From assembly GCA_023416585.1 (NCBI GenBank), contig JAEZHM010000018.1:1-64000 (forward strand): a stretch of DNA of 64,000 nucleotides, written 5' to 3'. A program made the position numbers and the translations under genes. The DNA is from Bacillota bacterium (lineage in GTDB: Bacteria > Bacillota > Clostridia > Christensenellales > Aristaeellaceae). This document shows positions 25,686-34,527 of this stretch, piece by piece (the stretch's first letter is position 1; each line of letters starts with the position of its first letter). The notes beneath the pieces are model-generated. The model had not been told where the DNA came from and did no database searches. It saw only the letters and a program-made list of their open reading frames with translations.

Positions 25686-25755
25686 GTCCTTATCAAAAAA
25701 AATTACTGGTGCACACATTTTCCGTTCCATATTGAAAATCATTCGTGGCTGCCAT

Positions 25756-26856
25756 CTAGCTGTTTTCTTTGGGACCGCATTTTTCCTGAATGAGCTTCAT
25801 GTTGTTCTTCAGCCGCTCATCCTCCGGGTTTTTATCCAGCGCTTCTTTTGCATGGTCCAAAGCGCGTTCATACATGCCCAGCCGGTAGGCTGCAATAGCC
25901 GCCAGGTCGCTGGGTGTATAGTCCCAGGAATAGCCCATGTTCACATACGTTTTTGAACGTTCTTTGATCTTGAGCGCTTCCTCCGCCATAAAAAACGCCA
26001 TCGGCCAGTCGGATATCTGATACGCCATTTTGGCGCATTCCACATAAGGGTCGCGCATATGGGGCGCTTCTGCTACAGCACGAAAGTACCAGGAGTAGGC
26101 CTCTCTTACGTTTTTGAGATGATGATAGGATTTGGCGATCCAGCGCATGGCGGCGCAGCGTTCCTCGTTCCAGATGGCGCTTGGCAGCTTTAAATATTCC
26201 TTCAAAGCATCAATGCACTTTTGCCACTCGCTCTTGTACATATATTCTCTGCCAAGATAATATCTGAGGCGGTCACTCTTAGGGTTTTCGGCTACTCCAA
26301 GCTCCAGCAAGGGCAGGTACGAACCTCTTGATTTTGAAGCGTCCGGATAATGATTCAATACCATACCTTCCACAAACACGGTGTTCTTGGGTCCGACACC
26401 CACGTAGCTCAGCCACTCATGAACGGGATCGCGCCATACAAAATCCTTCTTGGTGTGCACCTTGGAATAGTGCATCTGCACATAGGGCGTGCCGTCATCC
26501 TTCAGGCTCCAGTTGTAGATATATTTAGCCTGCTTCGTTTCCTTCGTCCAGGTTTTCTCCAAACGTGCCCTCCAGCCCAGTTCAAACAGCTCATCCACAT
26601 CGGTGCATACGCAGATATCCGCATCATCAGGCACATGCTTTAAAGAAAGATTGCGTGCCACGTCAAAACGCCAGGGCTTCACCTCGTCCACATAAACCTT
26701 GGCACCCCTCGCGCGCAGCTTGTCAACCGTACCGTCTGTGGAACCAGTGTCCGTCACCACGACCATATCTGCTTCACCCATGGAGTCCATCCAACGGTCC
26801 ACAAATTGTTCTTCATTTTTGCAAATGGCATATACGCAAATCTTGAATCCAGCCAT
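25756..26856 (-). CDS. GT2-family glycosyltransferase with TPR-like C-terminal half
   Basis: The 366-residue protein has an N-terminal GT-A domain (about 1-190), starting FKICVYAICKNEEQFVDRWM, with VVTDTGSTDGT and a DxD-like CVCTDVDE. The C-terminal half (about 190-360) is rich in helical repeats resembling tetratricopeptides, such as DLAAIAAYRLGMYERALDHA. This architecture is known in cytoplasmic glycosyltransferases acting on proteins or surface glycans. It is a close paralogue of the gene immediately upstream, 16 bases away. ATG 26856 is chosen because AGAGG lies eight bases before it. The acceptor is unknown. Confidence 0.88.
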   Translation of the reverse strand: MAGFKICVYAICKNEEQFVDRWMDSMGEADMVVVTDTGSTDGTVDKLRARGAKVYVDEVKPWRFDVARNLSLKHVPDDADICVCTDVDELFELGWRARLEKTWTKETKQAKYIYNWSLKDDGTPYVQMHYSKVHTKKDFVWRDPVHEWLSYVGVGPKNTVFVEGMVLNHYPDASKSRGSYLPLLELGVAENPKSDRLRYYLGREYMYKSEWQKCIDALKEYLKLPSAIWNEERCAAMRWIAKSYHHLKNVREAYSWYFRAVAEAPHMRDPYVECAKMAYQISDWPMAFFMAEEALKIKERSKTYVNMGYSWDYTPSDLAAIAAYRLGMYERALDHAKEALDKNPEDERLKNNMKLIQEKCGPKENS

Positions 26857-26872
26857 ATACATATCCTCTGCA

Positions 26873-27958
26873 CTATTTCAATTTTTCAGCGATCAACATC
26901 AAATTATTGGTAAGTCGCAGATCATTCGGTTCCATATCAATGGCCTTCACGGCATAATCATATGATTTCTGATACAGCCCCAGTCTGTAGTTGGCAATGG
27001 CCGCCAGATCATAAAGGCTGTAGCCCCAGCAAGCAGGTTCCTGAAGGTATCCTCCCGCCTTGTCCGTAATAGACAAAGCCTTCTCCGTCATCAGCATCGT
27101 AAGCGGCCAGTCACCCATAATATAACCAAGCCTGGCCATCTGGTGGTAAGGCTCCCTGATATACGGGCACTCGGCAATAGCCTGGTAGAGCCATAACTGC
27201 GCCTGCTTCATGTCTCCCTTGGATTGATAGCTTTTGGAGATGAAGCGCATGGAAGCGCACCGCTCCACATCCCACTTGGCGGAGGGGAGGTTCAAATGAC
27301 GCTTGAGCGTTTCTATACACTCATCGTGCATACCATGGTACATATACTCCCTGCCAAGCCAGAAGATGGTCCTGTCATCCTCGGGGTTTTCCTTGGCGGA
27401 CAATTCCAAAAGGGGCAGGTACTGCGCCCGGGGCTTTGATAGATCCGGATAGTGGTGGAGGACCATCCCATTTACCCATACGATGGATTCAGGATCAGGT
27501 CCTCCATATTGCAGTATTTCATGAACCGGATGCACCCAGCGGAAATCCTTGCGCAGGTGTATCTTTTCCATAGGAAATTGCTTTTCAATGGAGCCATCGG
27601 CATGATGACTCCAAACAAAAAGGTATCTGGCACGGGTGCTTTCAGGCAGCCAAGCGTCCTCCAGCTTTTTACGCCATCCCGGCTCAAATACCTCGTCCAG
27701 GTCATTGGAAACGCAGATGTCGAAATCATCCGGGATGTGGTCCATGGCCAAGTTGCGGGCTGTGTCGAAGCGCCAGGGAGATATGGTTTCCTCATATACG
27801 AAAGCACCCCGAGCCCGAAGTTTCTTAACCGTTTCATCGGTGGAACCCGTATCTAAAACCACTACCATATCCGCTTCTTGCACGGCATCCATCCAGCGGT
27901 CTACAAACTGTTCTTCATTCTTGCTTATTGCGTAAACGCAAATCTTATAGCAACTCAT
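26873..27958 (-). CDS. GT2-family glycosyltransferase with TPR-like C-terminal half (paralogue)
   Basis: The 361-residue protein shares the layout and many blocks with its downstream neighbour: CYKICVYAISKNEEQFVDRW, VVLDTGSTDET, the acidic CVSNDLDEVF, FRWVHPVHE and the C-terminal DLAAIANYRLGLYQKSYDY. The pair clearly arose by tandem duplication. Their divergence outside the catalytic core suggests different acceptors or sequential sugar additions (inference). ATG 27958 is used since AGGAG lies seven bases upstream. A hairpin at 28040-28075 separates it from the next gene upstream, so it may start a transcription unit. Confidence 0.88.
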   Translation of the reverse strand: MSCYKICVYAISKNEEQFVDRWMDAVQEADMVVVLDTGSTDETVKKLRARGAFVYEETISPWRFDTARNLAMDHIPDDFDICVSNDLDEVFEPGWRKKLEDAWLPESTRARYLFVWSHHADGSIEKQFPMEKIHLRKDFRWVHPVHEILQYGGPDPESIVWVNGMVLHHYPDLSKPRAQYLPLLELSAKENPEDDRTIFWLGREYMYHGMHDECIETLKRHLNLPSAKWDVERCASMRFISKSYQSKGDMKQAQLWLYQAIAECPYIREPYHQMARLGYIMGDWPLTMLMTEKALSITDKAGGYLQEPACWGYSLYDLAAIANYRLGLYQKSYDYAVKAIDMEPNDLRLTNNLMLIAEKLK

Positions 27959-28039
27959 GGAAAGGCTCCTATGCAGTATATTTTTATTTGCCAATAACAT
28001 GATATGTGGAAGCGGAAATGTCTGCCACCCCCTATCACA

Positions 28040-28075
28040 AAGCCGGGAAGGTACGGCCTTCCAGGCTTTTTATTA
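28040..28075. terminator. Possible terminator hairpin between glycosyltransferase genes
   Basis: AAGCCGGGAAGG and CCTTCCAGGCTT (about 28041-28069) form a stem with one mismatch around TACGG. The T run is better on the plus strand (TTTTTATT) than on the minus strand (TTTGTGAT), although all nearby genes are on the minus strand. Its role is therefore uncertain. Confidence 0.4.
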
Positions 28076-28187
28076 TCAAATGCGTCACGTCAGACGGGCC
28101 ACAGAACATGCGATGCCCAAAACACCGCGCTGTCAAGATTCAATGGCATAGTCAAACCGTTTGCTGCATGGACAATGCGGACAGTGT

Positions 28188-29036
28188 TCAGCGGAGCTTG
28201 TCATATTGTTCCGCAAAAAAGCTCCGGTGCCATACGCTTTTATGAAGCATGCTCAAATGCTTCAGCCCCATCAGGCCATATTGCTTGACCAGCCCATTGA
28301 AATTGACCATTACATTGCCGCCCATGTTCAGCCTTTGACCGGCGACGGCGTGATAGACCACGGAATTGAAATTAACTTTGGGATACCAATTCCTCTTGGT
28401 CCCGTAGAAATAATAATAGCCGAGCAGCATGCTGTCATCCTCAAAGCATTGACTGCCATTGAGAAAAAGCGGATTGTATCCGCCGGCCTCCTTCAGGATA
28501 GCGGATGCGTGGACACAGGGATTGGTGAAGCCGTGCAGTATAGCGTCCTCACGCAAGCTTGGCAGGAAGGCTCTATAATCCTCCACATTTTGTGGCAGCG
28601 CTGCAGTCTTGTTCAAAAATGGCATGTCGCCCAGCTTATCTATGATCCCGCAGCACACCATAGGCTCGTCATGTGCCTTAAGATAAGCTATCAAGGCATC
28701 CTCCCAGTGTTCCGGGAATATCATGTCCAGATGGAGTTCGCTTAAAAATTCGCAGTCAGGAAAGTTTCCCCATACATATTCAAAGCAGCGCTGCCGCCCG
28801 GCGGCAGTGCCAACGTTAACGCCTTCACCGATGATATGAACATCCAGCCGGAACCCTGACAATAATTCTTTTAGTGTGTCGTTTGTAAAGAAGCCTTGGT
28901 TGTAAACTACCACAGTACTATAAGAGCTATTTTCCAGAGACTTAAGGCAGGCTTTCGCCATAGCAAAATCATCGTTTAGCCTGTTTTCCCTGATCATAAA
29001 CAAAAGCGTGTGGATGAGCGTCATTTTTCGTTCCAT
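28188..29036 (-). CDS. Putative GT-A-fold glycosyltransferase
   Basis: The 282-residue protein has features of a GT2-like enzyme: TLIHTLLFMIRENRLNDDF at the start, a GVNVGTAAGRQRCFEYV loop, an acidic LSELHLDMIFPEHWED in place of DxD, and a late FEDDSMLLGYYYFYGT box. ATG 29036 lies ten bases after GGAGG inside the end of the dehydratase gene, giving a 16-base overlap and probable translational coupling. It probably adds a sugar to the same glycan as its neighbours. Donor and acceptor are unknown. Confidence 0.75.
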   Translation of the reverse strand: MERKMTLIHTLLFMIRENRLNDDFAMAKACLKSLENSSYSTVVVYNQGFFTNDTLKELLSGFRLDVHIIGEGVNVGTAAGRQRCFEYVWGNFPDCEFLSELHLDMIFPEHWEDALIAYLKAHDEPMVCCGIIDKLGDMPFLNKTAALPQNVEDYRAFLPSLREDAILHGFTNPCVHASAILKEAGGYNPLFLNGSQCFEDDSMLLGYYYFYGTKRNWYPKVNFNSVVYHAVAGQRLNMGGNVMVNFNGLVKQYGLMGLKHLSMLHKSVWHRSFFAEQYDKLR

Positions 29037-30046
29037 AGCCGCAGTTCCTCCGCCACATACTCGCAACGGAGCAGCTTCTCCTTCAGCTCCTGTTCATTTA
29101 ATTGATAGGTATTGCTGGAGGTATATTCCGTCATGGAGCCGATGGCACGGTTGCCGTCGCTTACATACTTGGCATAATTGAGCCCGCCCGCATCCGCCGG
29201 GACGCGGAAAAAGTCTCCCATATCCACCGCGGTGGCGCTTTCTTCCCTTGTCAACAGCGTTTCGTGAATCTTTTCCCCCAGCCTTACGCCGATCACCTGA
29301 ACCGGATTATCCGCATGAAAAAGTTCCTTAAGCGCCTGAGCCAGGTCGCCAATTTTGCTGGCAGGCGCCTTTTTCACCATCAAGTCGCCGGTATGGGCAT
29401 TTTCAAAGGCGAAAAGCACCAGATCAATGGCTTCCGTCAGGTCCATCAAAAACCGTGTCATATCTGGATCAGTAATAGTCAAGGGCTGCCCGCTTTTGAT
29501 CTGTTGTATAAACAATGGAATCACAGAGCCTCTTGAGGCCATCACGTTTCCGTAACGGGTACCGCAGATAAGCGTTTTGCGCTCATCCACGGTTCTGGAC
29601 TTGGCGACGAAAATTTTTTCCATCATGGCTTTGGATATGCCCATGGCGTTTACCGGATAAACAGCCTTATCTGTGGAAAGGCACACGATTTTTTTAACTC
29701 TGGAGGCAATGGCCGCTGTGAGAACGTTTTCCGACCCCAGCACGTTGGTTTTTACAGCCTCCAGCGGAAAGAACTCACAGCTTGGCACCTGCTTGAGCGC
29801 CGCCGCATGAAATATATAATCTACGCCATACATGGCGTCCTTCAGACTTTTCATATCGCGCACGTCGCCCACGAAAAACTTGAGCTTCGGATTGTTATAG
29901 GCTTTGCGCATGTCGTCCTGCTTTTTTTCATCTCGGGAAAAAACCCTGATCTCTCTGATGTCCGTTGGCAAAAAACGTTTCAGCACCGCATTGCCAAAAG
30001 ACCCCGTGCCGCCCGTAATGAGCAGCGTTTTATCTTCAAACATCAC
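29021..30046 (-). CDS. CapE/FnlA-type UDP-GlcNAc 4,6-dehydratase/5-epimerase
   Basis: The 341-residue SDR enzyme begins with the NAD(P) site LLITGGTGSFGNAVLKRF. It also has FSRDEKKQDDMR, HAAALKQVPSCEFFP and TDKAVYPVNAMGISK, where Met replaces the usual SDR Tyr as in CapE and FnlA/WbjB. These enzymes make UDP-2-acetamido-2,6-dideoxy-L-arabino-hexulose from UDP-GlcNAc, leading to L-FucNAc or L-QuiNAc. The later genes of that route (capF and capG types) are not in the window. The start is GTG 30046 or ATG 30043, with AAGG upstream. It heads the minus-strand glycosyltransferase run and is divergent from the first CgeB gene. Confidence 0.85.
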   Translation of the reverse strand: MMFEDKTLLITGGTGSFGNAVLKRFLPTDIREIRVFSRDEKKQDDMRKAYNNPKLKFFVGDVRDMKSLKDAMYGVDYIFHAAALKQVPSCEFFPLEAVKTNVLGSENVLTAAIASRVKKIVCLSTDKAVYPVNAMGISKAMMEKIFVAKSRTVDERKTLICGTRYGNVMASRGSVIPLFIQQIKSGQPLTITDPDMTRFLMDLTEAIDLVLFAFENAHTGDLMVKKAPASKIGDLAQALKELFHADNPVQVIGVRLGEKIHETLLTREESATAVDMGDFFRVPADAGGLNYAKYVSDGNRAIGSMTEYTSSNTYQLNEQELKEKLLRCEYVAEELRLWNEK

Positions 30047-30268
30047 TTATTACCAGCCTTCCTGTGCATAGGCCGTGGCGCAGAAGCGCCTTAGCCTTGA
30101 TATATCCTATTCAGAATTAAAAAAGGCGCCCATGCTTTACAGGTATAGAGCGCTGAGATAGCAGGCAGGCTTACCGCAACATATGAATATTGGGAGTACC
30201 TATTTCAATATAGCTCCAGCCAAATTTCGTGTTATAAACGCTTCTTGGTACAGGGGGATAAGCAATTT

Positions 30269-31234
30269 ATGAATGTGATGATCTTTGGCGACACAATCTT
30301 CTCGGTAGATATGGCCTGGGGCTTTGAGGAGCTTGGGCACAGTGTGAAGCTGATCTTCCCCAAGACCGTACAGGAACTGGATGCACAGCTAAACGCCATA
30401 CAGCCAGATCTGTTGATCACACTGGGTTCCCCCGCGTTCTTTGCGCCGGAGCTTCTTAATCATTTACAAAAAAGGCCTGTGCCTTCCGCCAAATATATTC
30501 ATTGGGATACCGATGGCATCACCTGGGCTGATATTGAAATGAACCACATCCGCCTATTGGAGCCAGATCTGGTGTTTACCGTCTGTCCGGATATGCTTTC
30601 GTTCCTTCGGCAAAAAAACATCCCCAGCGAAATGCTGTTCTATGCTTACAGCCCCGTGTCCCATCACCCGGGTCCTTCCGATTCGAAAAATCCAAACCAA
30701 ATCGCTTTTGTGGGCGGAGCCTATCCGAATATCCTGTCTATGTATCCCAATCACTACCGCCGCCAATCCCTGGATGTGCTGTTCAAACCCCTGCTGGACA
30801 ATGGCTACCGCATTGATCTTTATGGAGACAACCGGCATAAACAGGTCCTGAAATCCCTGTACGGCATGGATATACCGGACGATTGGCTGCACGGGCGCTG
30901 CCCCTATGAAAGAACATGGCAAATCTACAGTGGCTGTGTTATTAACTTGATAACACAAAATCATGACCGGACCATCACAAAACGCACATTTGAAGTGCTC
31001 GGATCGGGTGGGTTGGCGCTGAGTTTTTCGAATTCGGCGATCCGGGAATATTTTACTCCCGGTAAGGACCTGGCTGTAACATCGTCCCCAACGGAAACGC
31101 TGGAATTGGTGGAATATTATCTGAGCCACCCTGAAGACTGCCAAAATATGCGGGAACACGCTCTTGAAAGCGCCAAGAGCCACACTTATAAACAAAGAGC
31201 AGAAAGCATCGTCAGCCGGGTGATGCCCGGCTGA
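30269..31234 (+). CDS. CgeB-family glycosyltransferase (plus-strand copy)
   Basis: The 321-residue protein has an N-terminal DUF3880-like half (MNVMIFGDTIFSVDMAWGFE, LLITLGSPAFFAPE, YIHWDTDGI) and a C-terminal GT-B half with LITQNHDRTITKRTFEVLGS and GKDLAVTSSPTETLELV. CgeB in Bacillus affects glycosylation of the outermost spore layer, but homologues also occur in non-spore glycan loci. ATG 30269 is chosen because its paralogue starts at the aligned position and GGGGG lies eleven bases upstream. It converges with the paralogue, with only 19 bases between stops. A 10-bp stem (GTCAGCCGGG/CCCGGCTGAC, 31211-31235) spans its stop. Confidence 0.87.
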   Translation: MNVMIFGDTIFSVDMAWGFEELGHSVKLIFPKTVQELDAQLNAIQPDLLITLGSPAFFAPELLNHLQKRPVPSAKYIHWDTDGITWADIEMNHIRLLEPDLVFTVCPDMLSFLRQKNIPSEMLFYAYSPVSHHPGPSDSKNPNQIAFVGGAYPNILSMYPNHYRRQSLDVLFKPLLDNGYRIDLYGDNRHKQVLKSLYGMDIPDDWLHGRCPYERTWQIYSGCVINLITQNHDRTITKRTFEVLGSGGLALSFSNSAIREYFTPGKDLAVTSSPTETLELVEYYLSHPEDCQNMREHALESAKSHTYKQRAESIVSRVMPG

Positions 31235-31253
31235 CGAGTCTACCGCTTCCTTT

Positions 31254-32249
31254 TTAAGGCCAATACTTCTTCATCAATTCAAGAATATACTCCGCCCGTT
31301 GTTTATAAGTGTGGTTCTCCACGCTTTTCAACCCGTTTTCCCGAACCTTTCTCCAGGCGTCCGGATTTTCTTTGTAATACCGCGCAAGTTCCAGCGTTTG
31401 TTCCGGTGAGGAGGATACAGCCAGGTCGCGGCCCGGTACAAACAGCTTTCTAAGCTCCGAATTATCCGAGGAGAGAACAAATCCGCCGGACCCCAATATT
31501 TCAAAAGTACGCTTTGTGATGGTCTGGTCATGGTTTTGCGTCACCAGATTGATAAAGGAGCTGTTATAGGCCGCGCATGTCCTTTCGTAAGGCAGATACC
31601 AGTGGAAGTATGATTCCGGCACGTCAATATCCAGCAATATCTTGATCAGCTGCCGGTAGCCTGTGTCGCCATAAAAGTGCACCTCATACCCATTTTCCAG
31701 CAAAGGTTTTAGCAGTATCTTGATAGACGTATACCGGTAGTGATTTGGATAAAATTGATAAAACTCCACATATGAGTTGCCGATGAGGTTGATATAATAC
31801 TTGTCGTTGTCATATCCCGGAAGCGGCCGGTGGGATATGGGGCTGTAGGCATAATGCATCATCTCACAGGCGTAATTCTTCTTTTGCAGGAATTCGCGCA
31901 TTTCCGGGCACATGGTAAGAACGAGATCCGGCTTGGAAAGATAGATCAAATCCATCTCGATGCCGTCTCCTGATATGGACAGGAAGTATGTGCTGGATAT
32001 GCCGTCCGTATCCCAATGGATATATTTCATGGATGACGTCGGACGCTTGCCGACATACTCCAAAGCACTGCGATTGAAATCTGTAGGAGCTCCCATCGTG
32101 AAAAGCAGATCAGCCTTTTCGACCTCCAATATATTTTGAATCTGCTCCGCCGTGTTCGCATGAATGATCTTGGTCTCGCAGCCTGATTGTGCAAATCCCC
32201 ATGATATATCAATGGAAAATATTTTGTTTCCCCAAATAAGAACCTTCAT
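31254..32249 (-). CDS. CgeB-family glycosyltransferase (minus-strand copy)
   Basis: The 331-residue paralogue of the convergent gene shares KVLIWGNKIFSIDISWGF at the start, MKYIHWDTDGI, a YPNHYRYTSI block, LVTQNHDQTITKRTFEILGS and HTYKQRAEYIL. Opposite orientation with very close ends suggests inverted duplication followed by divergence. It has a short insertion around FLSISGDGIEMD (about 98-110) absent from the other copy. The start is the first ATG. A terminator at 32328-32365 separates it from the next minus-strand gene upstream-to-downstream, so it is probably transcribed alone. Confidence 0.87.
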   Translation of the reverse strand: MKVLIWGNKIFSIDISWGFAQSGCETKIIHANTAEQIQNILEVEKADLLFTMGAPTDFNRSALEYVGKRPTSSMKYIHWDTDGISSTYFLSISGDGIEMDLIYLSKPDLVLTMCPEMREFLQKKNYACEMMHYAYSPISHRPLPGYDNDKYYINLIGNSYVEFYQFYPNHYRYTSIKILLKPLLENGYEVHFYGDTGYRQLIKILLDIDVPESYFHWYLPYERTCAAYNSSFINLVTQNHDQTITKRTFEILGSGGFVLSSDNSELRKLFVPGRDLAVSSSPEQTLELARYYKENPDAWRKVRENGLKSVENHTYKQRAEYILELMKKYWP

Positions 32250-32327
32250 ACCATCAGCCTTCCGTATTTGCCATGAACTTCATTCGGCTTCATTCTATGA
32301 GAAAAATAGCATGAAGGTACAAAATGC

Positions 32328-32365
32328 AAAAAGGCGGGAAAGCCGCACCGCTGTCCCGCCTTTTT
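32328..32365. terminator. Bidirectional terminator downstream of the RCC1 operon
   Basis: AAAAAGGCGGGA (32328-32339) pairs with TCCCGCCTTTTT (32354-32365), giving T runs on both strands. On the minus strand it ends the RCC1/Lgt-like/NAGPA operon. Confidence 0.9.
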
Positions 32366-32389
32366 AAGTTGTAAGTCGAAAAAATACCG

Positions 32390-33559
32390 TCAGGGCAGGA
32401 TAAGATCAAGCCCATTGGGCGACATGGCATATATGCTTTTGCTGGTACCGTCGCCCAATTGGCTGAACTTATTGATGCCGGCGCAAAGCACTGTGCCATC
32501 CTTCGTCATGGCGATGGCGAACAGGCTGCCTCCCATGACCGTCACCACGTCCTTGGCGTAAGCTTGACCTGGCAGCACGCCCTGGCTGGCGGCGGAACGG
32601 AAACCTTGGCCCAACTGCCCATAGCTGTTGTTACCCCAAGACCAGAGGGAACCGTCTGTCAAAATGGCATAGGTCTGCGAACTGTAAGCAGCCACATATG
32701 TGACCGGCAGCGGCAGCGGCACGCTGCGCGGCTTCTTTGTGGGTTCCCGCTTGGTGTCGTAACCCAATTGCTGCATATCGTTGCGGCCCCACGTCCACAG
32801 TGTTCCCTTAGTGTCCAGCAGCACTACGCTGGCGCCGCAAGCGTCCATATATTCGATGTCGATATCCCCGTAATCAATGCGCACGGGGGCAAGCTGATCT
32901 CTGGTTGTTTTGGGGTTTACCATGTGATACTCGTTGTCGCCCCAACCCCAAAGCACTCCGTCCTTGTCCAGCGCAAGGGAGAACTTTCCGCCCGCCGCAA
33001 TCTGTACGATGTTTTCCAAGGGGACCTTATATGGCGTCATTTGATTCTTGTGGAAGCCGTTCCCCACCTGGCCACGGTTGTTCCGTCCCCAGGCGTACAC
33101 CTCACCTGATGCGGTCAGCGCTAAAACATGACCAAACCCTGTTTTCACATCCACAGGCGTCTGTGCGAAATTGGTCATCACATGGGTCTCATGCCGCCAG
33201 CCTGCTACCGTCAGCGGATAATAGGAATTGTTCCCCACGCCATAAAATGTTCCATCCTCCATCCACAGAAAACTGTAGTCGGACGCCGTAACGATATCCG
33301 TCAGCTTGCTCATGTCCAATTGGACATTCTTGCTTTTGAAATCCCTGATGGTATAAGACTGCTTGACCGATCCAAGCCCTAACTGCCCATACTGGTTGTC
33401 TCCCCATACATACAGCTTGCCCTGATTATCCCGGGCATAGACAAAACTGCCGCCCACCGCCAGTATCACCGGCAAGCCCGTGCCGCTGTTATACGTCAAT
33501 GCACTGGCCGAGCCGCACAGAAGCATCAATATAAGAGTTACCGCTATAAACCGCTTCAT
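32390..33559 (-). CDS. Secreted RCC1-repeat protein
   Basis: The 389-residue protein has a signal peptide (about 1-20, MKRFIAVTLILMLLCGSASA) with a signal-peptidase-I type end. Six to seven RCC1 repeats follow, visible as LYVWGDNQYGQLGLG, VYAWGRNNRGQVGNG, LWGWGDNEYHMV, LWTWGRNDMQQLG, LWSWGNNSYGQLGQG and a C-terminal LCAGINKFSQLGDG. It should fold as a seven-bladed beta-propeller outside the membrane and probably binds a protein or glycan. The Cys in the signal is not in a lipobox, so it is not a lipoprotein. Its start overlaps the stop of the Lgt-like gene (ATGA). Confidence 0.9.
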   Translation of the reverse strand: MKRFIAVTLILMLLCGSASALTYNSGTGLPVILAVGGSFVYARDNQGKLYVWGDNQYGQLGLGSVKQSYTIRDFKSKNVQLDMSKLTDIVTASDYSFLWMEDGTFYGVGNNSYYPLTVAGWRHETHVMTNFAQTPVDVKTGFGHVLALTASGEVYAWGRNNRGQVGNGFHKNQMTPYKVPLENIVQIAAGGKFSLALDKDGVLWGWGDNEYHMVNPKTTRDQLAPVRIDYGDIDIEYMDACGASVVLLDTKGTLWTWGRNDMQQLGYDTKREPTKKPRSVPLPLPVTYVAAYSSQTYAILTDGSLWSWGNNSYGQLGQGFRSAASQGVLPGQAYAKDVVTVMGGSLFAIAMTKDGTVLCAGINKFSQLGDGTSKSIYAMSPNGLDLILP

Positions 33560-34524
33560 AGGACATCCTCCTTTTTAATGCGAAGGCAAACAAGCGCAGC
33601 CATGCCTATAAGCGCAGCCGCCATTGCCATATAAACCAGAAAATCGGGAAGGTTTGTCTTGTCCAGCGCAAACTCCGCACCGATACAGACGACCACGCCC
33701 AGCACTATAAGCAGCCACTCCACCATCAGTTTGGATGTCACACCCGCTCGCTTTACCGCCCTTGCGCCGGCAACAGCTGCCGCGCCTAGAAGCAAAGCCA
33801 TGTAACCTATCTGCGTAACACGGGCAAAGATGAATATGAATAGAACGTCGTCGCTGCGCAAGCTTTGGGGCATAATTTGCGATGCGCAAAACAGCGTCAG
33901 AAAATACAGGCAAAGCGTACCTAGGCGTTTTGTTTTCCGCCCCCACTTAAGCAGCACAAAAAATAGCACCAGCGAAAATATGCCCTCAATGGTGCACACC
34001 GCCAGTGCCCACTCACCCCAATCGTTTTGAAGGGCAAAGGGATAAAAACCGAGCGCAGGCGATTCCACCAAATCGCCATATCCTTGTCCGGAGAGCGGCT
34101 GGGCAAACCTTGCCAAGGCGATCAGCAGCGCACCAAAAGGTGCTGCGGCGTCGAGGATTGCCCCTGCCTTTTGATGCGTAATCCAAGCGCATACAGCCCC
34201 TGCAAGAAGGCAGCCTAAAATCGCGCCAACAATATTCAATCCGCCGTTCCCAATCTCAAAAAAATGCCACAGGCCGCCGAATTCGCCCATCTCGTCCAGG
34301 AAGATCCACTCATAGCGTACGGCACAGTAAATGAGCCGGGCGAGAAACAGAGCCAGAGGAGCGGCACATAATATATACGTAAAGGCTGTACTCTTCTTAA
34401 GACCCTTCCTGACCGCCTGCATATGCATAAACACGGCGCATACAACCGCAGCCAGCATAAGCAGAATGCTGTATGCCTGCACCGGAAGGCCGAATACGTT
34501 CAACCAAATAACCGGCTCGTTCAT
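33556..34524 (-). CDS. Lgt-like polytopic membrane protein (divergent)
   Basis: The 322-residue protein has about eight to nine membrane helices and the overall pattern of prolipoprotein diacylglyceryl transferase: LYSILLMLA-type first helix, ARLIYCAVRYEWIF, NGGLNIVGAILGC, ALARFAQPLSGQGYG and a late ARVTQIGYMALLLG. The catalytic histidine of HGG in Lgt is Asn93 here (N-G-G), and the RxxN signature reads R139-F-A-Q142, so normal Lgt activity is doubtful. Neither operon partner has a lipobox. It lies between the NAGPA and RCC1 genes with 3-base and overlapping junctions. The function is unknown. Confidence 0.72.
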   Translation of the reverse strand: MNEPVIWLNVFGLPVQAYSILLMLAAVVCAVFMHMQAVRKGLKKSTAFTYILCAAPLALFLARLIYCAVRYEWIFLDEMGEFGGLWHFFEIGNGGLNIVGAILGCLLAGAVCAWITHQKAGAILDAAAPFGALLIALARFAQPLSGQGYGDLVESPALGFYPFALQNDWGEWALAVCTIEGIFSLVLFFVLLKWGRKTKRLGTLCLYFLTLFCASQIMPQSLRSDDVLFIFIFARVTQIGYMALLLGAAAVAGARAVKRAGVTSKLMVEWLLIVLGVVVCIGAEFALDKTNLPDFLVYMAMAAALIGMAALVCLRIKKEDVL

Positions 34525-34527
34525 TTT

